Origin: Lentisphaeria bacterium
GTDB lineage: Bacteria; Verrucomicrobiota; Lentisphaeria; Victivallales; UBA1829
NCBI GenBank assembly: GCA_019408975.1
Contig: DXVA01000103.1
Location: 1 to 12,844, forward strand
Length of the DNA stretch: 12,844 nt
Reading direction: 5' to 3'
A model generated the notes under the pieces. It made no database searches. It worked only from the letters and a program-made list of their open reading frames with translations, and was not told the origin of the DNA. The first letter of the stretch is position 1. Each line of letters begins with the position of its first letter. A program made the position numbers and the translations under genes. Of the stretch, positions 1-6,491 are shown piece after piece.

Positions 1-633
1 GCAAAAGCTGCTGAAACCATTCGCGAGACCATCAGTCCCGATGCTTTACTCATGTTTGACGGGCATGGACGTTACGATGCAGATCTGGCAATTCGCATCG
101 GCAGAATTCTTGAGCCACTCGATCTCATGTTTTTTGAAGAACCATGCCAACCGGAGGACGAGGAGGGACTTGCCAGGGTTGCTTCTCGCATTAATATCCC
201 TGTTGCGACTGGCGAGCGTCTTTCATTTCTACCGGAATTTAAACGCCTGCTGCTTCGTAATTGCGCAAGTATTATTCAGCCGGATATCGGTCATTGCTGC
301 GGTTTTGGAACTGCACTTAAAGCTGCGCGCCTGGCTGAAGCGTTCAATGCATTTGTCGCGCCTCACGGGCCGATGAGTCCGGTTATTACAACTATTTCGC
401 TGCATCTGGATGCGGTCATGCCAAACTTCCTGATTCAGGAACGCCTGTTTCTCAATGACTGGCGCAATGAGATCATTGCGGAACCGCTCAGAGTGGAAAA
501 CGGATTCATTGCTCTCAACGACAAACCCGGTTGGGGAATTGAGCTCAATGAAGAGGTCTGCAGGAACCATCCACCTATTCCCCCCCATACTCCGCAGCTT
601 TACCGTCCCGACGGTGCGGTTTGTGACTGGTAA
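1..633 (+). CDS. dgoD: D-galactonate dehydratase-like enolase-superfamily enzyme, 5'-truncated by the window
   Basis: This is the C-terminal 210 residues of a mandelate racemase/muconate lactonizing-type dehydratase. The frame is open from base 1, so the N-terminal capping domain lies outside the window. Barrel residues are visible: D20 and H22 in MFDGHGR, E46 in FFEEP, E72 in ATGER, QPD at 93-95, and H122 in APHGPMSP. The D-x-H, E, E, H spacing matches what I recall for E. coli DgoD (D183/H185, E209, E235, H285): three Mg2+ ligands plus the acid/base histidines. The family removes water from a sugar acid to give a 2-keto-3-deoxy acid. The downstream DgoA-like aldolase supports D-galactonate or a close epimer as substrate. 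Related dehydratases for gluconate, arabinonate or fuconate share this layout, so the exact substrate is inferred. It is the first visible gene of a four-gene operon. Confidence 0.85.
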   Translation, partial: AKAAETIRETISPDALLMFDGHGRYDADLAIRIGRILEPLDLMFFEEPCQPEDEEGLARVASRINIPVATGERLSFLPEFKRLLLRNCASIIQPDIGHCCGFGTALKAARLAEAFNAFVAPHGPMSPVITTISLHLDAVMPNFLIQERLFLNDWRNEIIAEPLRVENGFIALNDKPGWGIELNEEVCRNHPPIPPHTPQLYRPDGAVCDW

Positions 634-647
634 CAACAGAGGTGGCT

Positions 648-1376
648 ATGGATGATTTCAACGGAAAAACAGTAATTGTCACTGGTGGTTCGCGCGGTCT
701 CGGTGAAGCATTTTGCCGCAAATTCGCAGAGCTCGGTTGCCATGTCATCGTCAATTACGCTCATGGACGCGCTGCTGCAGAAAAAATTGCAGCGGAGCTT
801 AGTGGCACAGCCTTGTCCTGTGATATTTCCAATGAGGAGGAGGTCAAAGCCATGTTTGATAAAGTCGGCAATGTTGACCTGCTTGTCAACAATGCCCGTA
901 TTGATCCTTACAAACGCGTTTCCGGCTGCACCGATGGGGAATGGTGGGACAAAGTGATGTCCGTCAACCTCAAAGGAGCCTATCTTTGCGGAAAGTACGC
1001 ATTGGAAGGGATGAGGTCTAGAAAATGGGGACGCATGCTTCATATCTCCTCGCTCTGGGCATATCAGCCGGCGAATGAGCGTATGCTCTCCTATGCAGCG
1101 GCAAAAGCGGCGATGCACGCGTTGAGTCGAGGGTTTGCAAACCTTGGGGCGGCGTATGGCATAACCTCGAATGTTCTTGCCCCGGGGCTTATTATGACAA
1201 AACTTGTTTTAGAGCGGCTGACTCCTGAGGCTCTGGCAAAAGAGAAAGCGGGAATTCCGCTTGGCCACGGAGAAAGACCGGAAGAGATTGCGGAGGCGGG
1301 AATCAACATAATGCGTTCCGGTTTCATCACCGGAGAGATTCTGAATATCAACGGCGGGGCATTCATGCGCCCGTAA
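648..1376 (+). CDS. SDR-family NAD(P)-dependent oxidoreductase
   Basis: This is a 242-residue classical short-chain dehydrogenase. It has the cofactor motif TGGSRGLG (12-19), the D59 region after beta-3, an NNAR variant of the NNAG motif (81-84), catalytic N107, S135, Y149 and K153 (YAAAK), and a C-terminal TGEILNINGG. I chose ATG 648 because AGAGG at 638-642 sits at the right distance; an in-frame GTG at 642 would overlap that Shine-Dalgarno. It begins 14 bp after the dehydratase stop and is cotranscribed with the sugar-acid genes. It probably oxidises a sugar to its lactone or interconverts sugar acids, like gluconate 5-dehydrogenase or galactose dehydrogenase-type SDRs. Sequence alone does not fix the substrate. 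The arginine replacing the glycine of NNAG is slightly unusual. The family call is firm and the role is inferred. Confidence 0.88.
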   Translation: MDDFNGKTVIVTGGSRGLGEAFCRKFAELGCHVIVNYAHGRAAAEKIAAELSGTALSCDISNEEEVKAMFDKVGNVDLLVNNARIDPYKRVSGCTDGEWWDKVMSVNLKGAYLCGKYALEGMRSRKWGRMLHISSLWAYQPANERMLSYAAAKAAMHALSRGFANLGAAYGITSNVLAPGLIMTKLVLERLTPEALAKEKAGIPLGHGERPEEIAEAGINIMRSGFITGEILNINGGAFMRP

Positions 1377-1416
1377 AAAATACGGCGATTAATAATTACA
1401 CAGGAGGACAGTTACG

Positions 1417-2517
1417 GTGGAAAATGATTATATTGCGGGATTTGGTGAAGTGATGCTGCGTCTTGCGCCGATGGGAAAGCAACGTTTTGCACAGGCACTT
1501 CCGGGAGTGATGGAGGCGACATTCGGCGGAGGTGAAGCCAATGTCTGTGCTTCGCTTGCGATTCTCGGCGCCAGGTGCCGTTATCTTACCGCTTTGCCGT
1601 GCAATCCGGTAAGTCATGCCTTTGCGGCTCAGATGCGCGGACTCGGTGTGGATGTGGATCACATTCTATACAGACCTGGGGGGCGCATGGGGGTCTATTA
1701 TACAGAATCGGGAGTAGCCCAAAGGAGTTCCAATGTGATCTATGATCGAGAACACTCTGTGATTTCGGAATGTTCCCCAGACGATTACGATTTCCCGGAA
1801 ATGCTGAAGAATACGGGGCACCTGCATCTCAGCGGGATTACTCCGGCACTCAGCGAAAAAGCATTTCATTCGACGCTTGCAATTGCGGAGTTTGCTGCCA
1901 GGCATGGGATTCGGATCTCTTGCGATCTGAATTTCAGAAAGAAACTGTGGAACTGGAAAGCAGGCCGTTTACCCAATGAGCTTGCCGAGGATTGCATGAA
2001 GCGGATTGTCGCTTATGCGGATATCATCATAGGGAACGAGGAAGATGCCTCTGAAGTTTTCGGAATCTCCGCCGAAGGTTCATCCGTTGAGAGCGGCAAG
2101 ATCGATATCGGAGGTTACAGCGAGGTCGCCCGCAAACTCGGAGAGCGTTTCCCGAAAAGTTCATGGATCGCGATCACGTTGCGCGAAAGTCGTTCGGCGG
2201 ACCACAACAACTGGGGTGGTATGCTTTATGAAAAGGCTTCCGGACGGACTTTCTTTGCACCTTTGAATCAGGCGGGGGAATACTCTCCGTGTGAAATTCA
2301 TGATATCGTCGACCGTTTCGGTGGGGGAGACTCATTTTGTGCCGGACTCATTTTTGCCCTTTCGGACAATGATTGCAGCACCCCTGCCGAGGCTATCCGT
2401 TTTGCCGTCGCAGCCAGTTGTTTGAAGCACTCCGTGAAGGGGGATTACAGCTATATTACAAAGAGTGAGGTTGTCGCACTGATGAATGGAAATGCTTCAG
2501 GACGTGTCAGGCGTTAG
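1417..2517 (+). CDS. kdgK: PfkB-family sugar kinase, probably 2-keto-3-deoxy-gluconate/galactonate kinase
   Basis: This 366-residue ribokinase/PfkB-fold kinase starts at GTG 1417, behind a strong AGGAGGA at 1402-1408. The N-terminal sugar-binding part has GGGEANVCASLAILGA, the next region has GGRMGVYYTESG followed by NVIYDREHS, and there is CDLNFRKKLW mid-protein. These are typical of KDG kinases. The C-terminal PfkB signature is DRFGGGDSFCAGL with catalytic base D305; the usual first glycine-alanine pair of the anion hole reads GGG here. It phosphorylates 2-keto-3-deoxy sugar acids at C6 with ATP. In this operon it would take the product of the dehydratase and supply the aldolase encoded 20 bp downstream. 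E. coli uses a non-homologous DgoK for the galactonate route, so this is a PfkB-type replacement. Discrimination between KDG and KDGal cannot be read from the sequence. Confidence 0.85.
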   Translation: MENDYIAGFGEVMLRLAPMGKQRFAQALPGVMEATFGGGEANVCASLAILGARCRYLTALPCNPVSHAFAAQMRGLGVDVDHILYRPGGRMGVYYTESGVAQRSSNVIYDREHSVISECSPDDYDFPEMLKNTGHLHLSGITPALSEKAFHSTLAIAEFAARHGIRISCDLNFRKKLWNWKAGRLPNELAEDCMKRIVAYADIIIGNEEDASEVFGISAEGSSVESGKIDIGGYSEVARKLGERFPKSSWIAITLRESRSADHNNWGGMLYEKASGRTFFAPLNQAGEYSPCEIHDIVDRFGGGDSFCAGLIFALSDNDCSTPAEAIRFAVAASCLKHSVKGDYSYITKSEVVALMNGNASGRVRR

Positions 2518-2537
2518 AGTTAAAGGAGAGGTGTAAA

Positions 2538-3170
2538 ATGGATTTTGAAATGTTGATGAATCGGTGTCCGCTGATTGCCATCCTGAGAGGTATCATGCCG
2601 GAAGAAATCCCGCAGGTCTGCGATATATTGTATAATAACGGAATTCATCTGCTGGAAGTTCCTCTGAATTCACGCGATGCGTTGAAGAGCATTGAGAGCG
2701 CAGTCCGTCATACGGCAGGCAGAATGCTGGTTGGCGCGGGAACCGTGCTGACGCCCCGGGATGTTCGGGATGTTCATGCAGCCGGCGGCTGTTTCATCAT
2801 TTCTCCCAACACGGATGTTGAAGTCGTCAGAGCGACGAAGCTGCTGGGGATGTGTTCCATCCCGGGATTTTTCACTGCAAGCGAGGCTTTTACAGCGATC
2901 CATGCCGGCGCAGACTATCTTAAACTCTTTCCGGCGATACTCGGTCCGAACTATCTGAAGGATCTCAGAGCCGTCATCGCAAAACCGATTCTTGCGGTAG
3001 GCGGAGTGAATGCCGCAAATCTGCCTGAATTCCTGAAAGTCTGTGCTGGTGTCGGGATCGGATCGGCACTCTATAAGCCAGGAAAAACACTGGAAGCAAT
3101 ACAACAGTCCGCCCGTATCCTGAAAGTGGCACTTGCAGAAAACAGAACAGGTTCAATCCACCTGTCATAG
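2538..3170 (+). CDS. dgoA: 2-dehydro-3-deoxy-6-phosphogalactonate/phosphogluconate aldolase
   Basis: This 210-residue class I KDPG-family aldolase starts at ATG 2538 after AAAGGAGAGG. It cleaves the 6-phospho-2-keto-3-deoxy acid into pyruvate and glyceraldehyde-3-phosphate. Visible motifs are IAILRGI near the N terminus, E40 in LEVPLNS (general acid/base), GAGTVLTP, SPNTDVEVVR, PGFFTASEAFTAIHAGADYLK with Schiff-base lysine K129, and AVGGVNAANL for phosphate binding. Several of these (LNS rather than LRT, EAFTA, GIGSALYKPG) resemble E. coli DgoA more than Eda as I remember them, which points to the galactonate rather than the gluconate branch. Length and fold are full and the active site is intact. 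It is the last gene of the sugar-acid operon; the strand bias switches and relic DNA begins after it. Confidence 0.88.
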   Translation: MDFEMLMNRCPLIAILRGIMPEEIPQVCDILYNNGIHLLEVPLNSRDALKSIESAVRHTAGRMLVGAGTVLTPRDVRDVHAAGGCFIISPNTDVEVVRATKLLGMCSIPGFFTASEAFTAIHAGADYLKLFPAILGPNYLKDLRAVIAKPILAVGGVNAANLPEFLKVCAGVGIGSALYKPGKTLEAIQQSARILKVALAENRTGSIHLS

Positions 3171-3194
3171 CATATCATGAGCGTGATCTGATGT

Positions 3195-3230
3195 AAGCCG
3201 ACCGGCTTTAGATCGGTGCCCCTGAAGGGC
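3195..3230 (+). terminator. Weak tandem hairpins after the sugar-acid operon
   Basis: Two short inverted repeats follow dgoA: AAGCC/GGCTT with a 4-nt loop (3195-3208) and GCCC/GGGC with a 5-nt loop (3218-3230). Neither is followed by a clear T-run, so intrinsic termination is doubtful. They are the only plausible end-of-operon structures I see before the insertion-sequence relic. Confidence 0.22.
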
Positions 3231-3277
3231 AATCGGGAAGTGCCTGTATCTTGAAAACTCCCCGGGCAATGGAATCG

Positions 3278-3670
3278 CTATTTTCCGTGATGCCCCATCA
3301 TGCTTGAAAGTGAGAATGAAACAGCCGCGCGGTCAGATGCGGTGACCATATGAATTTTTGTTGTGAGTCCTCCGCGGGAGCGACCGATTTTTTGTGTTCC
3401 ATTTTTTTTATGCGCCAGTTCCATGAGGATGCACTTTGGTACTTGTGCTGTCAAGACATAGTGCTTCCAGCTTGATATGGATGATATTTTCCCGTTGAAA
3501 CCCTTCAAAAAGGTGTTGAAGAACTCCATTTTTACTCCAACGATTCATGCGAACGTAAACAGTATGCCAATTCCCATAACTTTTTGGCAGTGCTCTACAT
3601 TTGCAGCCGTTCCGCGTTGACGCGGCAAATATTTTGCGATTTTTCCATATTGTTCCAGCGTGATTTCCAT
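3278..3670 (-). pseudogene. IS5-family transposase, frameshifted and truncated
   Basis: Translation from ATG 3670 gives MEITLEQYGKIAKYLPRQRG (3670-3611), a recognisable IS5-type N terminus. The family sequence then resumes in another frame at 3608 with GCKCRALPKSYGNWHTVYVR, continues as MNRWSKNGVL and then LDSTSTKVHPHGTGA, and stops at 3408. From 3409 a third reading resumes as HKKNGTQKIGRSRGGLTTKIH and TASDRAAVSFSLS, ending at 3278. The first break looks like a deletion of roughly 18-20 codons between RQRG and GCK. The second lies at an A8 run (3402-3409). LDST carries the first DDE aspartate; the region with the later catalytic residues is absent. The copy cannot make active transposase. 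Family identification rests on remembered sequence patterns. Confidence 0.72.
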
Positions 3671-3715
3671 GAGGACAATATAACTGCGAAATAAAAAAAC
3701 TCAATAGTGTGGACA
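3278..3715 (-). mobile_element. Decayed IS5-family insertion sequence
   Basis: The stretch contains pieces of an IS5-type (IS427-like) transposase on the - strand. A likely left end lies near 3700-3715, where the - strand reads TTCTGTCCACACTATTGAG about 40 bp before the transposase start, which is where a terminal repeat would be expected. The right half, including the last catalytic acidic residue region and the right end, is missing. No matching terminal repeat or target duplication could be found by eye, so outer boundaries are approximate. The element is on the opposite strand to the preceding operon and separates it from the NrdR-controlled unit. Confidence 0.6.
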
Positions 3716-3866
3716 GAATCCAGATATTTTCAATTCAAAAAAGATCGCAAAAAGTTCTTTCTACATCTTGAACTGACAAAATGGTCCATCTTCCAAATCT
3801 CTTTATTACATCTTCTATTCCTAAATTGTAAAATATTTGCACGCATCAATAACCTGAACAGCTTTT

Positions 3867-4112
3867 TTACTGCTTAGACCGAATTAGATCCCAAAGCCTG
3901 TCTCTGCATTGATCCAGAAACATCGGCCATTCTTGCGGAGCAATGAAGGGATTTTCTTTTTCCTTGCGCAGACGTGCCGCCTTTCCCAGCGTATCGTTAC
4001 AACCGACATGGTTGCCAAGTGGAATATCTACTGGCTCTTTTTTCAACTTTTCAAGACTGCCGAAAAATTTGTCCCGACAATCATAAGACAAACTATAGGC
4101 GTCCAAAGACGA
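3867..4112 (-). pseudogene. C-terminal fragment of an MBL-fold metallohydrolase
   Basis: Reading down from about 4112, the - strand encodes SLDAYSLSYDCRDKFFGSLEK, then LKKEPVDIPLGNHVGCNDTL, then LRKEKENPFIAPQEWPMFL, and a tail ending at a stop at 3867. This resembles the C-terminal part of anaerobe MBL-fold hydrolases as I remember them: a helix, VDI-LGNH with a metal-site histidine, then NPFIDP-EW. The N-terminal domain with the HxHxDH metal motif is absent. The open frame continues upstream to 4208, but that stretch (about 32 hydrophobic residues) looks like random translation of AT-rich DNA that overlaps the promoter of the next gene. It is therefore a dead 3' remnant, probably cut off by the same rearrangements that left the IS relic. 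The family call is moderate because it relies on recollection of the tail only. Confidence 0.5.
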
Positions 4113-4171
4113 ATATTTGGGACAAAACCGAAAAATAGCAAATCCCCCAAAATATGGTGTAACGGCGAAAA

Positions 4172-4187
4172 ACACAATATATCGTAA
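4172..4187 (+). promoter_or_regulatory. NrdR box-like palindrome, distal copy
   Basis: The sequence ACACAATATATCGTAA matches 13 of 16 positions of the published NrdR-box consensus acaCwAtATaTwGtgt. It lies 31 bp (three helical turns) upstream of a second copy, the tandem arrangement typical of NrdR operators. NrdR is the (d)ATP-sensing repressor of ribonucleotide reductase genes. It also overlaps the dead 5' part of the frame on the opposite strand, consistent with that frame being non-coding. Confidence 0.7.
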
Positions 4188-4196
4188 AAAAATTGC

Positions 4197-4224
4197 TTGA
4201 AATAACAATATATTGTGGTATGTT
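4197..4224 (+). promoter_or_regulatory. Sigma70-type promoter of the NrdD-like mini-gene
   Basis: TTGAAA (4197-4202), a 16-bp spacer and TATGTT (4219-4224) form a reasonable promoter. The spacer is occupied by the proximal NrdR-box-like site. The predicted transcript starts near 4231 and has a leader of roughly 110 nt before the chosen start codon. Confidence 0.6.
4203..4218 (+). promoter_or_regulatory. NrdR box-like palindrome, proximal copy
   Basis: The central ten bases CAATATATTG (4206-4215) are a perfect palindrome and match the core of the NrdR-box consensus at every position; the flanks (taa/tgg) are weaker. The site sits exactly in the spacer between the -35 and -10 elements, where a bound repressor would block RNA polymerase. 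Confidence 0.7.
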
Positions 4225-4294
4225 GTGTGTGGCGGGAAATTGCTGCGATAAAAAGAGGTGATTCATGTCCTGGCGATCACAGGGTGCGTCCGCT

Positions 4295-4320
4295 GGGATT
4301 TTGAATCAATTCGAAATCCC
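4295..4320 (+). promoter_or_regulatory. Leader hairpin before the NrdD-like mini-gene
   Basis: GGGATTTTGAA and TTCGAAATCCC pair over 11 bp with one U-G wobble around a 4-nt loop TCAA. The hairpin ends about 10 nt before the Shine-Dalgarno AGGAGG. With no T-run it is unlikely to be a terminator. It could stabilise the leader or influence translation, or it could prevent use of the upstream in-frame ATG at 4265. Confidence 0.5.
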
Positions 4321-4342
4321 AACTTTAACAGGAGGAAAGATC

Positions 4343-4471
4343 ATGGCCAAGTGTGGAGAGAAAACCGAAGTGTACAGCCGCGTTGTCGGGTATTTTCGTC
4401 CGGTGAGCAACTGGAACAAAGGCAAGAAAGAAGAGTTCAAGGACCGCAAGACGTTCGACGTCTCAAAGTAA
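4343..4471 (+). CDS. 42-residue NrdD C-terminal (glycyl radical) domain-like mini-protein
   Basis: The product closely resembles only the extreme C terminus of class III (anaerobic) ribonucleotide reductase NrdD: C4-G, then TEVYSRVVGYFRPVSNWNKG and EEFKDRKTF. RVVGY (13-17) is the glycyl-radical loop, with G16 as the candidate radical glycine. Of the zinc-site cysteines preceding this loop in full NrdD only C4 remains. I chose ATG 4343 because AGGAGG (4331-4336) is optimally spaced. An in-frame ATG at 4265 with GAGGTG upstream would add 26 unrelated residues. It is a self-contained unit with NrdR-like operators, promoter and terminator, so it looks expressed rather than a leftover. A role as a spare radical domain for a full NrdD, analogous to GrcA/YfiD for pyruvate formate-lyase, is inference. 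I recall similar short proteins in databases annotated simply as anaerobic ribonucleoside-triphosphate reductase. Confidence 0.8.
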   Translation: MAKCGEKTEVYSRVVGYFRPVSNWNKGKKEEFKDRKTFDVSK

Positions 4472-4483
4472 GCCATTGCGCTG

Positions 4484-4514
4484 CACGGGGGCTGTCCGGC
4501 TCCCGTGTCTTTTT
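4484..4514 (+). terminator. Rho-independent terminator of the NrdD-like mini-gene
   Basis: CACGGGGGC pairs with GCTCCCGTG (9 bp including one G-U) around a 6-nt loop, followed by TCTTTTT. It lies 12 bp after the stop codon and closes the single-gene transcription unit. No T-run faces the convergent yolD-like operon. Confidence 0.88.
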
Positions 4515-4581
4515 GGTAATTTCCCCCTTTAGAAAAAAAGAGGTGTGCTTTGAAGTGGTTTTTCACCCGGGAATCTTTCAC

Positions 4582-5010
4582 CTACGGTTGCTCCGACATT
4601 TCTGAAAAAATCTTTCCGGTTATTTCAAGGATATCGTTGAGATGTATTACCTGACCGCCGTCCAAGGTAATGAATCGTTCAGGAAGCGAGATACTTTTAA
4701 TCGTCCCGATCACGGATTGATATTCCCCTCCGGATTTGCGTTCATCTGGAACGAAATGTACGATATCTACCTCGGGCTTGCTTTTCAACCGGTTCACCAG
4801 AAAATTAAAACGTTTGTTTAGCTCTGTCTGCTCCAGTTCATTTAATTCATGACGCTCCGCAGTCCGGCGCCCCTTCTCGGTAATGGCATCATCGTATCCT
4901 GTCAATGCGGCAAATGGAGAGAACTGCGCGGCACGAGCCTGTCGCGACATTTGGGGGCGACTGGTCGATACATGATGCGGCAGATTGATGATGTCATCGT
5001 ATTGATTCAT
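4582..5010 (-). CDS. YolD-like family protein
   Basis: This 142-residue protein has the YolD-family N-terminal signature DDIINLPHHVS, then RPQMSRQARAAQFSPFAALTG and YDDAI. A charged helix (about 45-80) and a compact C-terminal part with GTIKSISLPERFITLDGG and a predicted beta-barrel-like pattern follow. YolD-like proteins are usually encoded next to Y-family polymerases of the UvrX/YqjW type on phages, plasmids and chromosomes; their biochemical role is not established, though a UmuD-like accessory role has been proposed. The pairing is exactly reproduced here: its ATG overlaps the polymerase TGA (ATGA at 5010-5007), so translation is probably coupled. It is the last gene of the - strand block, with no good terminator visible downstream. 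Confidence 0.88.
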   Translation of the reverse strand: MNQYDDIINLPHHVSTSRPQMSRQARAAQFSPFAALTGYDDAITEKGRRTAERHELNELEQTELNKRFNFLVNRLKSKPEVDIVHFVPDERKSGGEYQSVIGTIKSISLPERFITLDGGQVIHLNDILEITGKIFSEMSEQP

Positions 5011-6491
5011 GCCTTATGTCCCCCAATCTGTTCGTTCCGCTCTTTGGCCGTTGCCCCATCCATGAGATTCATCACTTTCAATACAGCATTCTTGCCGAAT
5101 TTCTTCTTGATGTCCAAAATGGCAAGCTGGAGTCGTTTCTCCTTTTCCAGCTCATCCTGTTCAAGAGCCTCCTTTTTCATCTGCTCTTCAAAATCCGTAA
5201 AAAGGTCTGCCTGTACAAGACCTCTCGGCTCCGGCACTTGATCTTCACTTATCACATGGTTGGCAACCACAGTAATTCTCCGAATGAGCAATTCTGGGTT
5301 GACAATCCGATCAAAGAGTTTCAACATGGCTTCGGTGATGATTTTCGAAGAGGCTGTCTGACGACCAAGATTGCTCGAACCATGAGCGCCCTTGGGCATT
5401 TGTCTTCCGTAACTGTCAGTTACGAATTCCCCTTGATAGTTTTTATTGGCTGCATCATAGCCGATGGTCAACACGATCTGATCTGTTACAACTTTTTTCT
5501 CAACCAAGTCGAGCGAGAGTGAATCTGTCATCTCCAATACCACAAGACGGGCTTTCTTGAAATCATAAGGCTCCTGCAGAACCTGACCGGAACTGAGACT
5601 GTTGTTCTCCGGCTTGTAAGATTTTATATCTGCAATGGTACAAGGCTCCCAGCCCCATGCGTGGTCAATCAGGAGCTCCGCATTCACACCGAACAGCTTG
5701 TAAAGCAATTCCTCGTTTTTCAAAGATATTCGCGCCACATCACCCATGGTGTACATGCCATGAGATTCCAGTTTTGACGCATAGCCATGTCCCACCCGCC
5801 AGAAATCCGTCAGAGGTCGATGCGACCAGAGTTTCCGCCTGTAAGACTGTTCATCCAATTCGGTTATCCGGACTCCGTCCTTGTCGGCGGGGGCATGTTT
5901 TGCATCAATATCCATAGCAACTTTGCAGAGATACAGATTCGATCCGATTCCGGCCGTTGCTGTTATTCCTGTTTTCTGCAGAACGGCCTGAACCAGCTTC
6001 ATTGTCAGCTCACGCGCTGTCGCTTTATAAAGTTTGAGGTACGGCGTGGCATCTATGAAAACCTCATCGATGGAATAGACATGGATGTGTTCCGGGGCAA
6101 TGTATTCCAAGTAGATTCCGTAAATTTGTGTGCTCACTTCAACATATCTCGCCATTCGGGGCGGCGCCACGATATAATCCAGTTCGAGAGCAGGATTGGA
6201 CATCAGTTCCGGCAACTGACAGGATTTCTCCGAAAATCGGTGACCGGGAGCAAACCGCTGCCGCTCCCAGTTGACTTCCCGGACTTTTTGAACAACCTCA
6301 AATAACCTTGGGCGTCCGGGAATGCCAAATGACTTCAGCGATGGCGACACCGCCAGGCAAATCGTTTTTTCCGTCCTGCTTTGGTCTGCAACGACAAGAT
6401 TCGTAGTCAAAGGATCGAGCTGACGGTCAACGCACTCCACCGAGGCGTAAAAGGATTTCAGGTCAATGGCAATGTAAACACAGGGACTCAT
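5007..6491 (-). CDS. Y-family (UmuC/UvrX-type) translesion DNA polymerase
   Basis: This 494-residue translesion polymerase copies past damaged template bases. The palm carries metal ligand D10 in AIDLKSFYASVE with the steric-gate region, and D142-E143 in YSIDEVFID, so the catalytic triad is intact. A thumb with helix-hairpin-helix-like RVGHGYASKLESHGMYTMGD and a little-finger domain starting near SSGQVLQEPYDF follow. A C-terminal lysine/glutamate-rich coiled-coil-like tail ends the protein. The length is longer than DinB and suits the UmuC/UvrX branch carried by gram-positive and gut mobile elements. The ATG at 6491 overlaps the preceding ASCH gene stop (ATGA), with GGAG upstream. Its stop overlaps the YolD start. 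Such genes are commonly SOS-induced, but I found no clear LexA operator upstream. Confidence 0.93.
   Translation of the reverse strand: MSPCVYIAIDLKSFYASVECVDRQLDPLTTNLVVADQSRTEKTICLAVSPSLKSFGIPGRPRLFEVVQKVREVNWERQRFAPGHRFSEKSCQLPELMSNPALELDYIVAPPRMARYVEVSTQIYGIYLEYIAPEHIHVYSIDEVFIDATPYLKLYKATARELTMKLVQAVLQKTGITATAGIGSNLYLCKVAMDIDAKHAPADKDGVRITELDEQSYRRKLWSHRPLTDFWRVGHGYASKLESHGMYTMGDVARISLKNEELLYKLFGVNAELLIDHAWGWEPCTIADIKSYKPENNSLSSGQVLQEPYDFKKARLVVLEMTDSLSLDLVEKKVVTDQIVLTIGYDAANKNYQGEFVTDSYGRQMPKGAHGSSNLGRQTASSKIITEAMLKLFDRIVNPELLIRRITVVANHVISEDQVPEPRGLVQADLFTDFEEQMKKEALEQDELEKEKRLQLAILDIKKKFGKNAVLKVMNLMDGATAKERNEQIGGHKA

Noticed and set aside
3716..3866. AT-rich gap between the IS relic and the hydrolase fragment
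   Set aside because: No gene, RNA or clear repeat was recognised; it is probably degraded sequence.
4113..4208. The N-terminal 32 residues of the frame containing the MBL-fold fragment
   Set aside because: They look like hydrophobic translation of AT-rich DNA and overlap the NrdR-box-like operator and promoter of the divergent gene.
4258..4605. A 115-codon + strand frame covering the mini-gene region
   Set aside because: It runs out of frame through the NrdD-like gene, the leader hairpin and the terminator, with no family resemblance.
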